Position numbers and translations under genes: made by a program
The notes under the pieces: generated by a model
Database searches by the model: none
The model's input: the letters and a program-made list of their open reading frames with translations, nothing else
Told to the model about the DNA's origin: nothing
In this document: positions 37,291 through 48,705 of the stretch, piece after piece
Layout: each line of letters starts with the position of its first letter
Position numbering within the stretch: the first letter of the stretch is position 1
Assembly (NCBI GenBank): GCA_019916065.1
Contig: CM034239.1
Location: 38,774,419 to 38,838,418, forward strand
Reading direction: 5' to 3'
Source of the DNA: Vitellaria paradoxa
Taxonomy: Eukaryota; Streptophyta; Magnoliopsida; Ericales; Sapotaceae
Length of the DNA stretch: 64,000 nucleotides

Positions 37291-40200
37291 GGCCTTCTAT
37301 TTATTTATTTGCTGGGTATTAAGTTGGATTATATATAATTGGACTAGAATATTATAAACTGCTAATACTAAAAAAATTTTTAATCCACAATTTTACTTGA
37401 ACTGGAGTTCACCTTACCTTGTATATTCCTCCGCCCATGGCCATGAGCTGTACTCCCAGAAGCAGCAGTCTCTTGAACACTGTGAATTATGGCAAGTAAC
37501 TTATTAAAATTACCAAAAAAAACCACCATTGGGACTGTCGAAACTAGGGCCATTTATCCCCTCCAATCCATACTATATTATTAGTTGCTAATTGACAACT
37601 TGGAAGAGTAATTACTTCTTTTTTTTTTTAATTGATGCGGACATTATTAATGCCAAATTGACAACTCCACGAGGGTCCTAAATTAGCATGTGAATGATTA
37701 ATCTCGAGAGATAAATTAGCATGTGAATGACAACCATGAAAATCAAATAAATTGATGGGTAATGATTTTTGTTCAATTCATTGCCAGATAACAAAGTGGA
37801 TCAATACCTTTAACTATCAATATTTTAACTGTACGATGAGCAAAACAGGAACTAAAGCTTGTGACCTGGAACCTGACAGCTTTCCCTCGTTAAAGGATTT
37901 TTTTTTTTTTTTTTTTTTATAGCCGTCAAAGTTCATTTTTAGTTTACTCTCAGGGATCAATACACCTAAACAACATTTTAACTGTATAACAAGCAAAACA
38001 AAGGAACCAAAACTTATATTTATTCACAAAGAAAAACTTATATTGGTGCAGAAAATGTATTTTTTCATTATTAACAAAAGTAAACTGAAGAAAAAAAAAA
38101 ATGCAGCTATAACACTAGCATACATAATTGCAAAGGGTAAATTCAAATAATGACAAGCTATGAGTGTCTAGACGCATCAAATTTAAAAAAGAAGAAATGA
38201 TTCAAGATGCCATTTTCTGGTATTAATCATCTGATGGGACATGAAGAAGTTATAAAAAGCTTGCCATTTGCTTTAGTTCCACAAAGCATAAGCCTAGGTG
38301 TTGGAGGTTGGTTTCCGATTTTCTATTCCATTTACACAAGTTCAACTTTTTTTGGGGGGGTTGGGGGGCGGGGGTAAAATTCACAGGCCATTGTTACTCT
38401 GTTTGATGACTTCGAAATTCAGAATGATCTCATAGCACGTTCAACCCAGATGATATCGCAGCACACTGGAGCAGTAATCTTATCTGCATTCATTCGCATG
38501 ACCAACAACCTCAGCAGTAAGACAACATTTTACTAATCAACTTAATCCAATTCAATAAAACTTTAGTCCCAAATACAGCATTTTACCATGAGCAAAAATA
38601 CATACAACTGTCCACTGCAGCACTTGTACAAAATATAGTCAGCCAAACCCAACCTCCATTGAAGATGTACTCATACAATTAACTATATAATACTTGTTAA
38701 GCCGACAACTATCCCAAAAGCTTAAGTTGCAAGAAAATGGAGCAATGTATATCAAGCTAACTTAACACCTCACTCACGTGCGACTGCTACTCACATGTGG
38801 ACTGGACAAACAAGCGAATTGAACCAAACAACGAACACAAACACAAACAAAACAAAGTGCACAAAAATAAACATTAATAATGAAACTTGAACTCAGGACC
38901 TCTTGGAACCAGATTTATGATACCATATACCATCTTCAGTCACCAACCACCACAAAAGCTTAAGTTCTTAAAAAACCGTTCCAACAATGTATATCAAGCT
39001 AACTTATCACTACCTACTCCTTGCAATATAAGAATATGTACCATTTATGATGAAAACATATAATTAGAAAATTCCACAAAGAAAGGGAGAAAAAAAAATG
39101 CTCTATAAGCAACTGCCATGCAGAAGAACTACATATGGTAATATATTTTTCAATTAGGAAGCATGGACACTTTAAAATAGGTGCCATATTTGTATGCAAC
39201 ACGTATCAAACATACAGATTTCTCAACACTCCAAAATATGTGACGAACACACCAGCATGTCCTATTATTTTATCGTTTTTCTTCAAATATATTATTAAAA
39301 AAAATTTTAATTTGAGTACCCCAAATTCCCAAAATTATAAAATCTTATATTTTGTTATGTTTTATATATTGAATTATATATTAAATTATTTTAGTTGTGA
39401 ATGTTTTATTTATATATATAATTAATAAAAATATACAAAATTCATATTTTTGTCCATATCCCTGCCATGTTCATAATCTCAATTTTTTTTTTTTAAATTG
39501 TTGTATTTGTGTTCATACTGTATCGTATCAGTATTTCGTATCTTTATCCATGTTTCTTAGTACTTCAGGGTTCAAGTTACAAAGCTGGATGAAAGCATCA
39601 ATTTTGGCAGGAAAATCTGGCCAGGAAGATTCTCAAGAGTATTCCAACCTCATATTCAATATTCTGAAATACACAGTTTTAAGACAACTTACAGTCAGGT
39701 TGCAATTTAGTTTCATTTGAAGTCAACTGATAAATTATAACTTGCTATAATTGAACTAGATTTAAGGATCAAGTCAATGCTTTTGACTTACAAATGAAAG
39801 AGGCTCAAATTCAGTTGTGAACATCTTTTCCAGAGTCTGCCAGAATTAATGAATAAATTTTTATCTACAACATTGAATACAATCATATTAAGACAAGGCA
39901 ACCGTATGCACAAGCCTCCCACATTGCGAGGTCTGGGGAGGTTCAAATAAACAGGAACTTACATTTAGCATGTATAACTCGATGATTTTACACAATCCTA
40001 GTCTCCTGTATACTAATAGTGAAAATATTCTTCTTTCAAAAAAAGTGAAAATATTCTACACGCTTGTCATACATTCCCGTGCCTAAACAAATTGTCTTCA
40101 AATGGCGAGATCAATTTTCTTAGGGAAAGCTCTTAAAAAAAATGATCTTTGATGGAAAAAGGAAAAACATAACCATTAGAAATAAGAATTTAGACAGAAT

Positions 40201-40780
40201 GTTATTTTAAAACCATCAAAATCACAAGGTGTATCCCCACTCTTCATGCAGGAGTGAGAAAATCTACACATGCGAGGGTTGACATAATTTCCGGTGAGTG
40301 GCAAATAGTATACTCTTAATTCTCCCTTCTCAATAAGGAGGGTGATTGACAAGTTAGCTTATGTAAAAGCCTTGACAAAGGTGGGGAAAATAGAGAACCC
40401 ACAAGGCACTCAGTGAAATAAAGCAAAAACCTTTGGCACTCAGTAAAATAAAGCAAAAACCTTTCTTTTTTCCTTTTTTTTTTTTGTGTGCGCAGCGTGT
40501 GTGTCTTTTATTTTCATCTAACTGAAAATACCCTAGAAGGAAAAAAATCCAATTAACAATGCAGTTAACAAGAAGATTTGGAGTCGAGATCTTATATCAT
40601 AGTGACTCTTGAGACACTCAAAATCTATGTCAACAACAGTGCACAATATCAGAATCAACAATGAAATTACTATTATTATTATCAATAGTGAAATTATTGG
40701 TAATGCAATGTGGCTATTTTAATGCGATTTATTTCTCATGGATATATTAGCAACTCTTCTTAGAAAAAGTTTGATTGTGA
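37290..40780. other. Intergenic DNA with isolated exon-like bits
   Basis: Mostly AT-rich, with a poly-T at 37896-37918. Two minus-strand patches look exon-like. In the first, 37430-37500 ends in a good splice donor (AAG|GTAAGG at about 37430). In the second, 38514-38419 is an open frame reading MRMNADKITAPVCCDIIW and ending in RAMRSF-stop. A plus-strand patch at 39571-39714 is open in one frame. None was assigned to a family. They may be relics of a gene or of transposons. Confidence 0.3.
38354..38374 (+). other. Potential G-quadruplex tract
   Basis: Seven, six and five consecutive guanines are separated by TT and C. This is enough guanine for a four-tetrad-run G-quadruplex using a split of the longest run. 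It stands out in an AT-rich setting. Confidence 0.6.
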
Positions 40781-40786
40781 GTAATT

Positions 40787-41640
40787 GTTAGGGATTTTAC
40801 TAGAGTTGGCAATCCATAGTCAAAGTAGAATTCTATTCTTTGTAAACTTAGAAGTAGGTTAAGGTGTTTCGAAGATAGAACGAACTATGTATTAGACCTT
40901 AGAATAAATCAAAGGAACTCTAGAAAAACTGCAATACAGTTTCCCAAGAAAGTTGTAGGAACAGTGCAGGAAGAGCATGGAATAGCCGCTCTAATTCACA
41001 AGAAGGTATCAAGGGGGATATTTTTTGACTTGGGCCATGCGAGTAGAGCGCTTGATAGATGTGGGTAGCCGCAGGGAAGATCACACTGGCAAGCATTGGG
41101 TTTGCAGATTTAAGACTGTGCTTCAGAAGCCATGTGTGTATCAAATTTCGTGCTCTATATATTGTGAGATGCATTTAGGGCTTTCCGCAAATAGAGATAA
41201 CATTGAAGCGCAAAAAGATTTCATAGATTATAGATTTCTCTCAATACTTAGCCACATAAAGTTCATACATTGTGTGTGCATGATTCGAATAGAAGGAGTT
41301 CGAATCAAGTGTATTGTGGATTCAACGTGCCACCGAAGATTCGGTTTATCTTCGAGGATTCTAAGATGGTGTCTTTCACTTGGAGATTGGTGCATCGTGG
41401 ATTCACACAAAAGATAAACAAAATAGAGTTCTCCAATCGAGTCTATCAAGAGGTTCTACACAACCAAACGTTTTGTATAGGGAAAGATTCGAAGTTTTTT
41501 CCTGGTTTAGATTTTCCTCATTAAAATCTGTGTCTTTATATTTACTGTTTTGTGCTTGTGCTTGCACTTGCAATTGTTTGTGTTTTTTTAGATGGTATAG
41601 ATGCTTTAGAGAAGATAAGCAAGCTTGGAAAGCAAACAAA
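40787..41640 (+). mobile_element. Possible Copia-type LTR remnant
   Basis: Starts 'tgttagggattttactagag' and contains a long GC-balanced stretch. Its right part ends with 'tcattaaaatctgtgtctttatatttactg' followed by T-rich and 'cttgtgcttgcacttgc' words. This layout resembles the U3-R-U5 of plant Copia LTRs. A primer-binding-site-like TGGTATCA (41780) lies downstream but not directly next to it. No polyprotein is present. Overlapping open frames on both strands (41025-41680) are not recognised as real proteins. Confidence 0.4.
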
Positions 41641-41861
41641 AATTGCTGAAGCTTGCTTCTGGCAGTGGAATAACTCTCCATCTTGAGGATGAATTTTATT
41701 CAACTAATGAGGTAGGGCTAATATAATAAGATAATAACGGCAATGACAACAAAATTATTGTGATAACCTCGACTCACTGGTATCATAGGTTGAGTCTCAC
41801 ATCAGAAGCCTAAGCAGAAGATCTTATGTATATATGTAGAACACATGAACCTAATTGTAAC

Positions 41862-42100
41862 CTTCTTAGTTAGCCCTTTTGGGGAGCTCTCATGGTTATT
41901 ATGTATGGTCTCGATGCCAATCCATTCATGTGATCATATGGACTCGGGGGCACTGCACCATAGTGTTACATGAACTAATTTTAACCTTCTTAGTTAGCCC
42001 TTTCGGGGAGCTCTCATGGTTATTATGTATGGTCTCGATGCCAATTTATTCATGTGATCATATGGACTCGGAGGCACTGCACCATAGGGTTTGCTTTATG
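41862..42100 (+). repeat. Tandem duplication, ~123-bp unit
   Basis: The phrase from 'cttcttagttagcccttt' to 'ggcactgcaccatag' is repeated twice nearly identically (about 41863-41970 and 41986-42090). A third, partial copy appears at about 42255 ('ggctagcccttttggagagctcc'). The region resembles one class of plant repeat, and no coding role is apparent. Confidence 0.85.
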
Positions 42101-42373
42101 ATTGTGAAACCCTCACAAGAACATGAGGTGTTAAATGGCAGGTGAAGAGATTATGACGACCTGACCAGCGCTAGTGTGTGTTGGATTTCCACATCGAAAG
42201 CGTAAGCAAGGGATTTGGGTAAATACGTAAGAGCCATGAACCCAATTGTCACCCCCTTGGCTAGCCCTTTTGGAGAGCTCCAATGCTTGTTACAATTAGT
42301 GACTTCAATAAAAATATTCAATATCTAATTCCACAAAGCCACCATCTTTTTGACGAAATGAGGCATTAACATA

Positions 42374-43035
42374 GAGGAAAGACAGCTTCCACCTAATGAA
42401 ATGGCTAAGCTTAATGGTCCTCGGTGTGACACCCATTATTTTCCTGAAGAGAAAACACAGCAGGAGAAATTCTCTGAATCAATGAAAGCTAGGAAGAAGT
42501 ATAGAGATGTACCTGCTGCAGCCCAAGAGGCTTTTGAATCAGCCACTTATGCAGCAGCAGCTGCTGTCGAACTATAAACCAGAAATCCCTGGATGAAGAC
42601 ACTGACAACCATAAGAATTTCAACCTTAAGCCAGATATTGCAGTAACTTCTGGTGGATCATCAGGTTTTAAGAAACTTGATGTCTATAGGGATGCAGCTT
42701 CAGAGAACTTCAGAGCCTCAGCCCGAGGATTGGGTTTCAACAATATCCATCCTATTAATAGCTTCTATTTTGAGTCAGAAGGTGGAGACATGAAACAAAA
42801 CAGCAAAAGGAGTAATATAAAAGAATTGGAAAGGAGAAATAAGAAAGGAGGTATAGGGAGAACATTTTCCGGTTCAAGTTCAAAACCAGACATTGACAAT
42901 CGGTACGACAGGGAAGTAAATTCAATACTAAATCAGACCTCATCACCACCTGAGGAAATAATTTTTGATGAAAGTGACGATGATACTGGGGAAATTCCAA
43001 AAAGCATACCATGGCCCCAAAGGACCATCACTTGA
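42374..43035 (+). pseudogene. IST1-like protein, 5'-truncated pseudogene
   Basis: The plus-strand reading resembles the C-terminal half of plant IST1-like proteins, ESCRT-associated regulators in multivesicular-body sorting. It runs from ERQLPPNEMAKLNGPR through ARKKYRDVPAAAQEAFESA and an alanine-rich stretch to a stop at 42575. The rest reads on in another frame (KSLDEDTDNHKNF..., FNNIHPINSFYFES..., acidic end, ..PKSIPWPQRTIT) to TGA at 43033-43035. Loss of a single base near 42575 explains the switch. The N-terminal IST1 domain is absent upstream. A splice-acceptor-like 'aacatag' precedes the fragment, so it may be a genomic exon copy rather than a processed copy. It is very unlikely to make a working IST1 protein. 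The family is recognised from the A-Q-E-A-F-E-S-A signature. Confidence 0.75.
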
Positions 43036-43420
43036 GCTCAGAAGAGAGTTCTAACTTACCAAGCAACAAGTTCCTAAAAACCACATAGCATAATGCAGTT
43101 GCAGATGAAAGCCTATCAGACAAGAAGGGACACAAACTTCATCATCAATCTCTGAAATGGAAACGAGTCAAATAACTAAGCCCTCGAGCTGATCTCATGA
43201 CATTTTGCAGAAGGAATATCTGTGTTATTACTTGCACATTGCTTGAATGCCAAGAAGCATTTATATCCCAGGCATGCACACACACAGATAAGACAACAAC
43301 TGCAATAATTGGTACACAGGTACACTGGGACTACAACATAGGTGAGAGCAGTGAAAACCATTTTCTTCTTCTTCCCTCAAAATAAGTTAAAACAGGTTGA
43401 TATCTTTTTCCATTTAAAAA
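43036..43420. other. Probable 3' flank of the IST1-like copy
   Basis: Non-coding DNA with balanced composition directly after the pseudogene stop. It may correspond to the former 3' UTR. No polyadenylation site or target duplication was identified. Confidence 0.3.
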
Positions 43421-43985
43421 GATGACATAGCCTATGGCTATGTACATCTATGACAATAAAAGAATGGGAATAACAGATTAAAAGTTTTGTATCATTTGAA
43501 TATTTTAAGTTGAACAGATGATTTCCAAATCACTTGCAATACTGACAAATCTCACCATTTTCACACGATGGCCTACATGTGGTCCTACGTGCAGTCCAAT
43601 GAAATGTAATATATCAATACCTTAATGAGTCATCTAGGTAAAGGAAAATCTCATGTTCACCATGTCAGAGCCCCTACCTTGTAGACTTTCCCTTCCAACT
43701 GGAATTTTGTAGGATAGGCTCATAGTATACGGTTTCCATCTAGAAACTTCATAATCCTAAGCAAGTATTAAAGGGGGAAAATAGTTTCATTGCAAGCATA
43801 ATCATTTTATTTGAGACCAATGCCTTTGATTTGAGGACCAACACTAGCGAATGAATTTCATTTTATTTATTTTTGACAAGCATATTTGCCTTATTTTGAA
43901 CCAAAAAAAGGGCCCAAATGTACGCCAAAAACCATATCACTTCTTCAGTTATACATATGCAATTCAGACACAAAGGAGATTTTTT
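43420..43985. repeat. Direct duplication, right copy (partner 36865-37290)
   Basis: See the left copy for shared landmarks. This copy contains ~150 bp not present in the left one, including a donor-like 'tctacaag|gtaggg' on the minus strand near 43675. Confidence 0.8.
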
Positions 43986-44149
43986 TTTTTTTTTTTATCA
44001 TTATCTCCTGACAAGTTCCTGAGAAGTCAAAGTAAGATATTTCAACCATTAAGCTCATTATTTGGGTTTATGTTTCACTTCAAGAAAAAAGTCTCCACAT
44101 GATGTGATCACGCTCCTCAAAGATTTTTCCCAAATGAATACAGGGAAGT

Positions 44150-44265
44150 TTATTTATTTATTTTTTTGATAGGTAAGCGGGGGGAGGACCCCAGGTTTGA
44201 ACCCGGGTGGTGAGTGGGCAAAGAATGGAGCTTAACCACCGAGCTAAGTGCCTCACTCACGGGGA
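44150..44265 (-). mobile_element. tRNA-derived SINE fragment
   Basis: On the minus strand the block carries a box-A-like TTAGCTCGGTGGTTAAGC (about 44231-44248) and a box B GGGTTCAAACCTGGGG (about 44189-44204), spaced as in a tRNA. It ends in a T-rich plus-strand run, consistent with a poly-A tail. It is too short and lacks the fold to be a working tRNA gene. Target duplications are only weakly visible ('gggaag' on both sides). Confidence 0.6.
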
Positions 44266-44270
44266 AGCGA

Positions 44271-44323
44271 AATTTGAAACAGTAAATACATTTTTTTTGA
44301 TAGTTTGAAACAGTAAATACATA
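44271..44323. repeat. Short direct duplication
   Basis: 'tttgaaacagtaaatacat' occurs twice, 33 bp apart, separated by 'tttttttgatag'. This resembles a target duplication around a very small insertion. Confidence 0.6.
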
Positions 44324-44903
44324 TGAAAATGAATAAGAGACTCTAAACTTAATTACAAGTTGCTCTCTTCCCTCCTGATAATCAAACATAATCTTGATTT
44401 AACATCATTTTCTCTTTAGCTTCCAATTACAGCATCTCTTGGACTCCCTTGGTAAAAGTTTGAGCCTAAAAATTTCTCACAAGACATAAATGCATACTTA
44501 CAATTCAAGTGTGTGTAGTTTGTTCCTAGTAAAGTATGCTTCAATCAGAATAGAATTAAGAGAAAAAGGCAACTGATATAAACAGATGGAAAAAGAATTG
44601 TGGACAAAGTGACTACATCTCCAAACAAGTAATGCATACATGGAAAACCATATGTCAATAAAAAATAACATCTAATCTGGAATAAATTAAATGCAAAATA
44701 ACCGATCTCTAACATATAGGGGGGAATGATAGTTCATATTAACAGATAAACACGTAAAACATGTGTTTCATTTAAACCAGAACGGCTTGACCAAGTCATT
44801 GAAGAACGTTAACCCAAAAATTTACTATAAAAAATGGCTAAACTTTGTGGCTATTAAAGTATGACACTAAATACCGAAATTAGAAAAGTTACTGGTTGAG
44901 ATC

Positions 44904-45427
44904 TTATGTCAAATCGCCACTGCTTTGTTGCCACAAGTTGATGATATCAGTTGCCTGATTAAGAAGAATGATCATTTGCTTCTGCGATATCCAAGGCTTA
45001 CTCTCGAGCAGCACTTTGAGCTCTTCCCAAGCATCCTTTCTGGGCCAAAAGTAATAGGGACTCAAAGGAATTGTGCCATGGCCTGGAATCACTTGGTTGA
45101 GTCCAAGACCAATGTTCTTCTCCATCCATATGAACTTCAATATGAGCCTTGGTCTCTGCATTGGCTTCACAATTACACCAAGTTTCTACAAATTAACTAG
45201 ATACAAATAATCAGCTATTAGAATTGGACTTTGAATTGATACAAACATATCTGGAGATATATATATATATATAAAATGCTCAAAAAAAATGCTCACACAG
45301 CTTGAGACAAAGAAGAGTGTTTCTTTATCAATTTCGCCACTGCACTCTGGTTCCATAAAATGAAGATGGCAAGATAGAACAAAATTCAAAAATAAGAGGT
45401 CTTGCTTTATATTATATTATATTATAT

Positions 45428-45460
<33 letters not shown>

Positions 45461-46188
45461 AAGAAATATAAGAAAGAAAATTGAGGTAAAACGACCAACC
45501 CACGGTTAAAAAAAAAATGAGACTACTCCAAGCTCACAGAAAGGTTTGAAATAACAAAATTTAAATGATGCATGACAAATTCCTACAACATATAAAAAAA
45601 TAAAAAAAATCAACTGTGGAATTGGAAGGGGGGGGGGAGGGGGAATCTTACAAGTAAAAGCAAAATTAAAATTTGAGAAGCACCTCAAAGAAAGGCTTCA
45701 AATAACAAAATTTAAATGAAACATGACAAATTCCTATAACATTAAAAAAAATCAACCGTAGAATTTTTTTGGGAGGGGGGGATCTTCACAAGTAAAAGCA
45801 AAATTAAAATTCGAGAAGCTCGGTAAAAAATATTCAAATCATGTATATATGTATATAGGCAATGTTTGTGTGAATACGTGTATCTAAATCAAAGAAAGAA
45901 CCTCTTTTCCGAGTTGAGTTGATGGGGTTAAGTTTTCGGCGGGCGTCTCTTCTGCAACAGCATCCACGGCGGCTGCTGAGTAAGCAGAGAGCTTGGCGTT
46001 TCTTCTCGCTACGCGATTGCCCTTGACAATAGAAAGCGTCGTCGACTGAAATGAGGTGGCTTTTGGCCTCGCAGATATTGGACTCTTGAAGGATATTTCA
46101 GAAACGAGTTTCAGGGTGTGATACGACAACGCAGAGGGTTTGAAAGAGGCATGGCACTGAAACTCGATTGAATCGCCAATGACAGCAT
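44904..46188 (-). CDS. PSRP3: Chloroplast ribosomal protein PSRP-3 (Ycf65-like)
   Basis: Plastid-specific protein of the small (30S) chloroplast ribosomal subunit, nucleus-encoded with an N-terminal transit peptide. Exon 2 (45186-44904) carries the conserved family core: [63 protein letters not shown], ending SSGDLT-stop. Exon 1 (about 46188-45900) gives a serine-rich transit peptide ([18 protein letters not shown]) and an alanine-rich linker ending STQLGKE. The junctions are GAG|GTTCTT at 45900 and TTTGTAG|AAACTT at 45186, both phase 0, around a ~713-bp intron. The best start, ATG at 46188 ([10 protein letters not shown]), reads out of frame with SYHTLKL and stops at 46111. No in-frame ATG was found upstream of the body, so one base seems to be missing between about 46124 and 46160. 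This is either a real frameshift or a sequence error. Confidence 0.88.
45407..45459. repeat. (TATAT)n/(TA)n microsatellite in PSRP3 intron
   Basis: A pentanucleotide ATATT-type repeat grades into (TA)n inside the PSRP3 intron. G-rich runs at about 45628-45645 and 45773-45780 lie in the two halves of a local near-duplication of the same intron (about 45535-45660 and 45685-45800). Confidence 0.85.
45535..45820. repeat. Tandem duplication within PSRP3 intron
   Basis: 'gaaataacaaaatttaaatgatgcatgacaaattcctacaac...caactg' is repeated as 'caaataacaaaatttaaatgaaacatgacaaattcctataac...caaccg'. Both halves continue into a G-rich run and 'acaagtaaaagcaaaattaaaatt'. The period is about 143 bp. Confidence 0.8.
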
Positions 46189-46345
46189 CTTGGAAGAGAG
46201 ACAGAGAGAGGAGAATTTGAGAGAGAGAGAGAAGGGAGAGGAGGACGAGGAGGAAGAGGAGCTAGGTTTGATTTGCCGCAGCCGGACAACCGGGGTTTCA
46301 ATCCGCGGGATAGGATAAGAAGAAGAGCAATACGACATCGTTCAA
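46189..46345 (-). promoter_or_regulatory. PSRP3 5' leader, CT-rich
   Basis: On the minus strand this is a CT-rich leader (CTCTCT runs at about 46194-46240), typical of plant 5' UTRs. An upstream ATG at 46338 opens a frame that is the same as the ATG at 46188, and both stop at 46111. Confidence 0.45.
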
Positions 46346-46381
46346 GATCTTTACATTAGCGCTGAAATTAATATTTTTTTT

Positions 46382-46869
46382 GGGTAAATTACATTTAAGC
46401 CTTTAATATCTAGATAATTATATTTAGCACCTAAAATATTTAAAGGTTATATTTATCTCCTCTATTTTGAAATGTTGTTAACGTCAATCTCCTTTCAATA
46501 AAATCAACCATTGAAATTTAACAAAAAAATGTTGAAATAACTAAAATTTTTTTTTTATTTTATCCCTCCCTTTTCACATTTTTATCGATTTTTTTAACAA
46601 AAATTTTCAAAAATAAATAAAAAACAAAAAATTTTTGGGAATTTTGCACAAAAAATAACAAGATGTGAGAGAAAGGGGGATAAAATAAGAAGAATATTTA
46701 AAATTTTAGTTAATTTGACATTTTATGTTAAGTTTTCATGATTGATTTTATTAGAAGATGGTCAATATTAATAACATTTTAAAATGAGGAAGATAAATAT
46801 AAATTTTAAATATTATAAGTACTAAGTGTAATTACTCAAATATTAAGAGAAAGTGAATGTAATTTACCT
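46382..46869. mobile_element. MITE with ~170-bp terminal inverted repeats
   Basis: The first ~170 bp ('gggtaaattacatttaagcc', 'tatttatctcctctattttg', 'ataaaatcaaccattgaa') and the reverse complement of the last ~170 bp ('ggtaaattacattcactt', 'tatttatcttcctcatttta', 'ataaaatcaatcatgaaa') match throughout. Only ~140 bp lies between. Long-TIR, non-coding elements like this resemble Mutator-type MITEs. The element lies just upstream of PSRP3. Related phrases occur at 2300-2400. Confidence 0.8.
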
Positions 46870-47116
46870 ATATTTATATTTTTTTTCCTACTGTGATGCT
46901 TGCAAATTTAATATAGAAAAGGATTGTAAAGATTCATATAGTTTATTTCAAAATACCATCACCATGATTTTACTATTTAGATGTAATTTGTATTTTCCTC
47001 CAAAACAAAGGATCATCATTTAAATTTGGCATTCACCTCATATGATTTAAACTCTCGTACAATTTAGTGCCCACACATACACATACAAAAAAAAAAAAAC
47101 TTGAACCCTTCAATTA
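46870..47116. other. AT-rich intergenic DNA
   Basis: No gene or named repeat is visible between the MITE and the next tandem duplication. Confidence 0.5.
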
Positions 47117-47655
47117 TGGACAGTATTTAATATTTTGTTGTTATGATTAATTGAACAATTGACTGAAACGAGAGAAATATAATTCTCTACTTGAATGAAT
47201 GAAAAAAATATGAGAAATTGAAATTAACTTACATTTGATTTAATATTTAGTTGATTAATAGATTACACAAGATTACTTGTCTCATCATCAAATTTTTAAA
47301 TACAAGTATAGCAACTAAATAAGATTATTGGTAAACTTCAAGTCATGAATTTTAATATCAACGGGATAAGTATTAAGTGGGTGTATGGACAACATTTAAT
47401 ATTTTGTTGTTATGATTAATTGAACAATTGACTGAAGTGAGAGAAATATAATTCTCCACTTGAATGAATGAGAAAAATATGAGAAATTGAAATTAACTTA
47501 CATTTGATTTAACATTTAGTTGATTAATAGATTATACAAGATTACTTATTCTATCATCAAATTTCTAAATACAAGTATAGCAGCTAAATAAGATTATTAG
47601 TCAACTTCAAGTCATGAATTTTAATGTCAATGGGATAGGTATTAAGTGGGTGTTA
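47117..47655. repeat. Tandem duplication, ~270-bp unit
   Basis: Unit 1 starts 'ggacagtatttaatattttgttg' (47117) and unit 2 starts 'ggacaacatttaatattttgttg' (47387). They match nearly base for base through 'gtattaagtgggtgt'. Very few differences suggest a recent event. Confidence 0.9.
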
Positions 47656-48399
47656 TTACCTTTGTTCTTGTCCTTGTTTAAAAAATTCATCCCCATCCCT
47701 ATCCCCATGAAGGTTAAAAGAATTTTTCCATTTTGTCCCTACTTATTCATGAGTTCTTCATCCTCTTTCCTGCTCCTTGTTTAAAAATAAAAATTATTTA
47801 CTTAATCATAATAATATTATAAAATATTAATTAATCAAATATGTTATATAATATTATTAAAAATAAAGATTATACATTTTTTAGATTAAATAATAATATA
47901 TATTAACATAAATTATATAAATATAATTAATATATAGTTGGGTATATAAAGGGGACGGGAACGGAACGAGAACGGATGATTATATTAAATCCCTATCATT
48001 GTCCCTATCTTGCTAAAAACATCTCTATACTCATTTTTAAGAGGAGCAGGTAAATAAATATCTATCCAAAATGGAGATTTTTGACATCTCCAGCAATAAA
48101 CAATCTCATTTAAATTTAGTTCCATGGAAATGAACAATAATTCTCAAAGCACCACAAATTCACCTATGCCACTGTAAATTTCTTTCGATGTAATTCCAAT
48201 AGAATTTATTTTTTCAATATTTTGTCCCTAAATCACTCTTAATGTTAATGAAAAAAATACATGACTAAATTTGAAATTTATTTGGTCCTCAGCTTTGGAG
48301 ATCACCTTTACAAGGAGGCTGGTTTTTAACCTTCATCCACCAAAAAGAACAACTATGCAAGTCCTAGGACCAACCTTCAACACAGTACTTACTAGCTAG

Positions 48400-48620
48400 C
48401 CCTTTTACAGTGATTTAAGTCACTTGACAGCAGCTTCGCTCGGAACCCCACTTTCAAGCTGATTGAACATCTGTAAGCATTTTGGTTGAAGAAACTATAG
48501 CAAAAATAGTCTCGCCCTCGATTGGCGAACTCCACGCTCTCAGTAACACGAGCCACTCAAACGAAAATTGCATAGAAGGAAAATCCTCTAATACCTACAA
48601 TACAAGGGAAAACAATTTGT
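48400..48620. other. GC-richer block of unknown nature
   Basis: Balanced composition stands out between AT-rich flanks. On the minus strand it could be a non-coding 3' exon of the CNL gene or a relic. No frame gives a recognisable product. Confidence 0.25.
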
Positions 48621-48705
48621 GTAATAATAAAAACATTCACGGAATTCAAAAAAAGTAGAAGTACTTAAAATATTTTTAGCTTCATTTGTATAATTCATTT
48701 TAATG

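Noticed and set aside
41025..41681. Overlapping open frames on both strands
   Set aside because: They lie in LTR-like sequence, overlap each other on both strands and in different frames, and have no recognisable domain.
44150..44265. A functional tRNA gene
   Set aside because: Box A and box B are present, but the flanking acceptor stem does not pair and the 3' side runs into a T-rich tail; it fits a SINE fragment.
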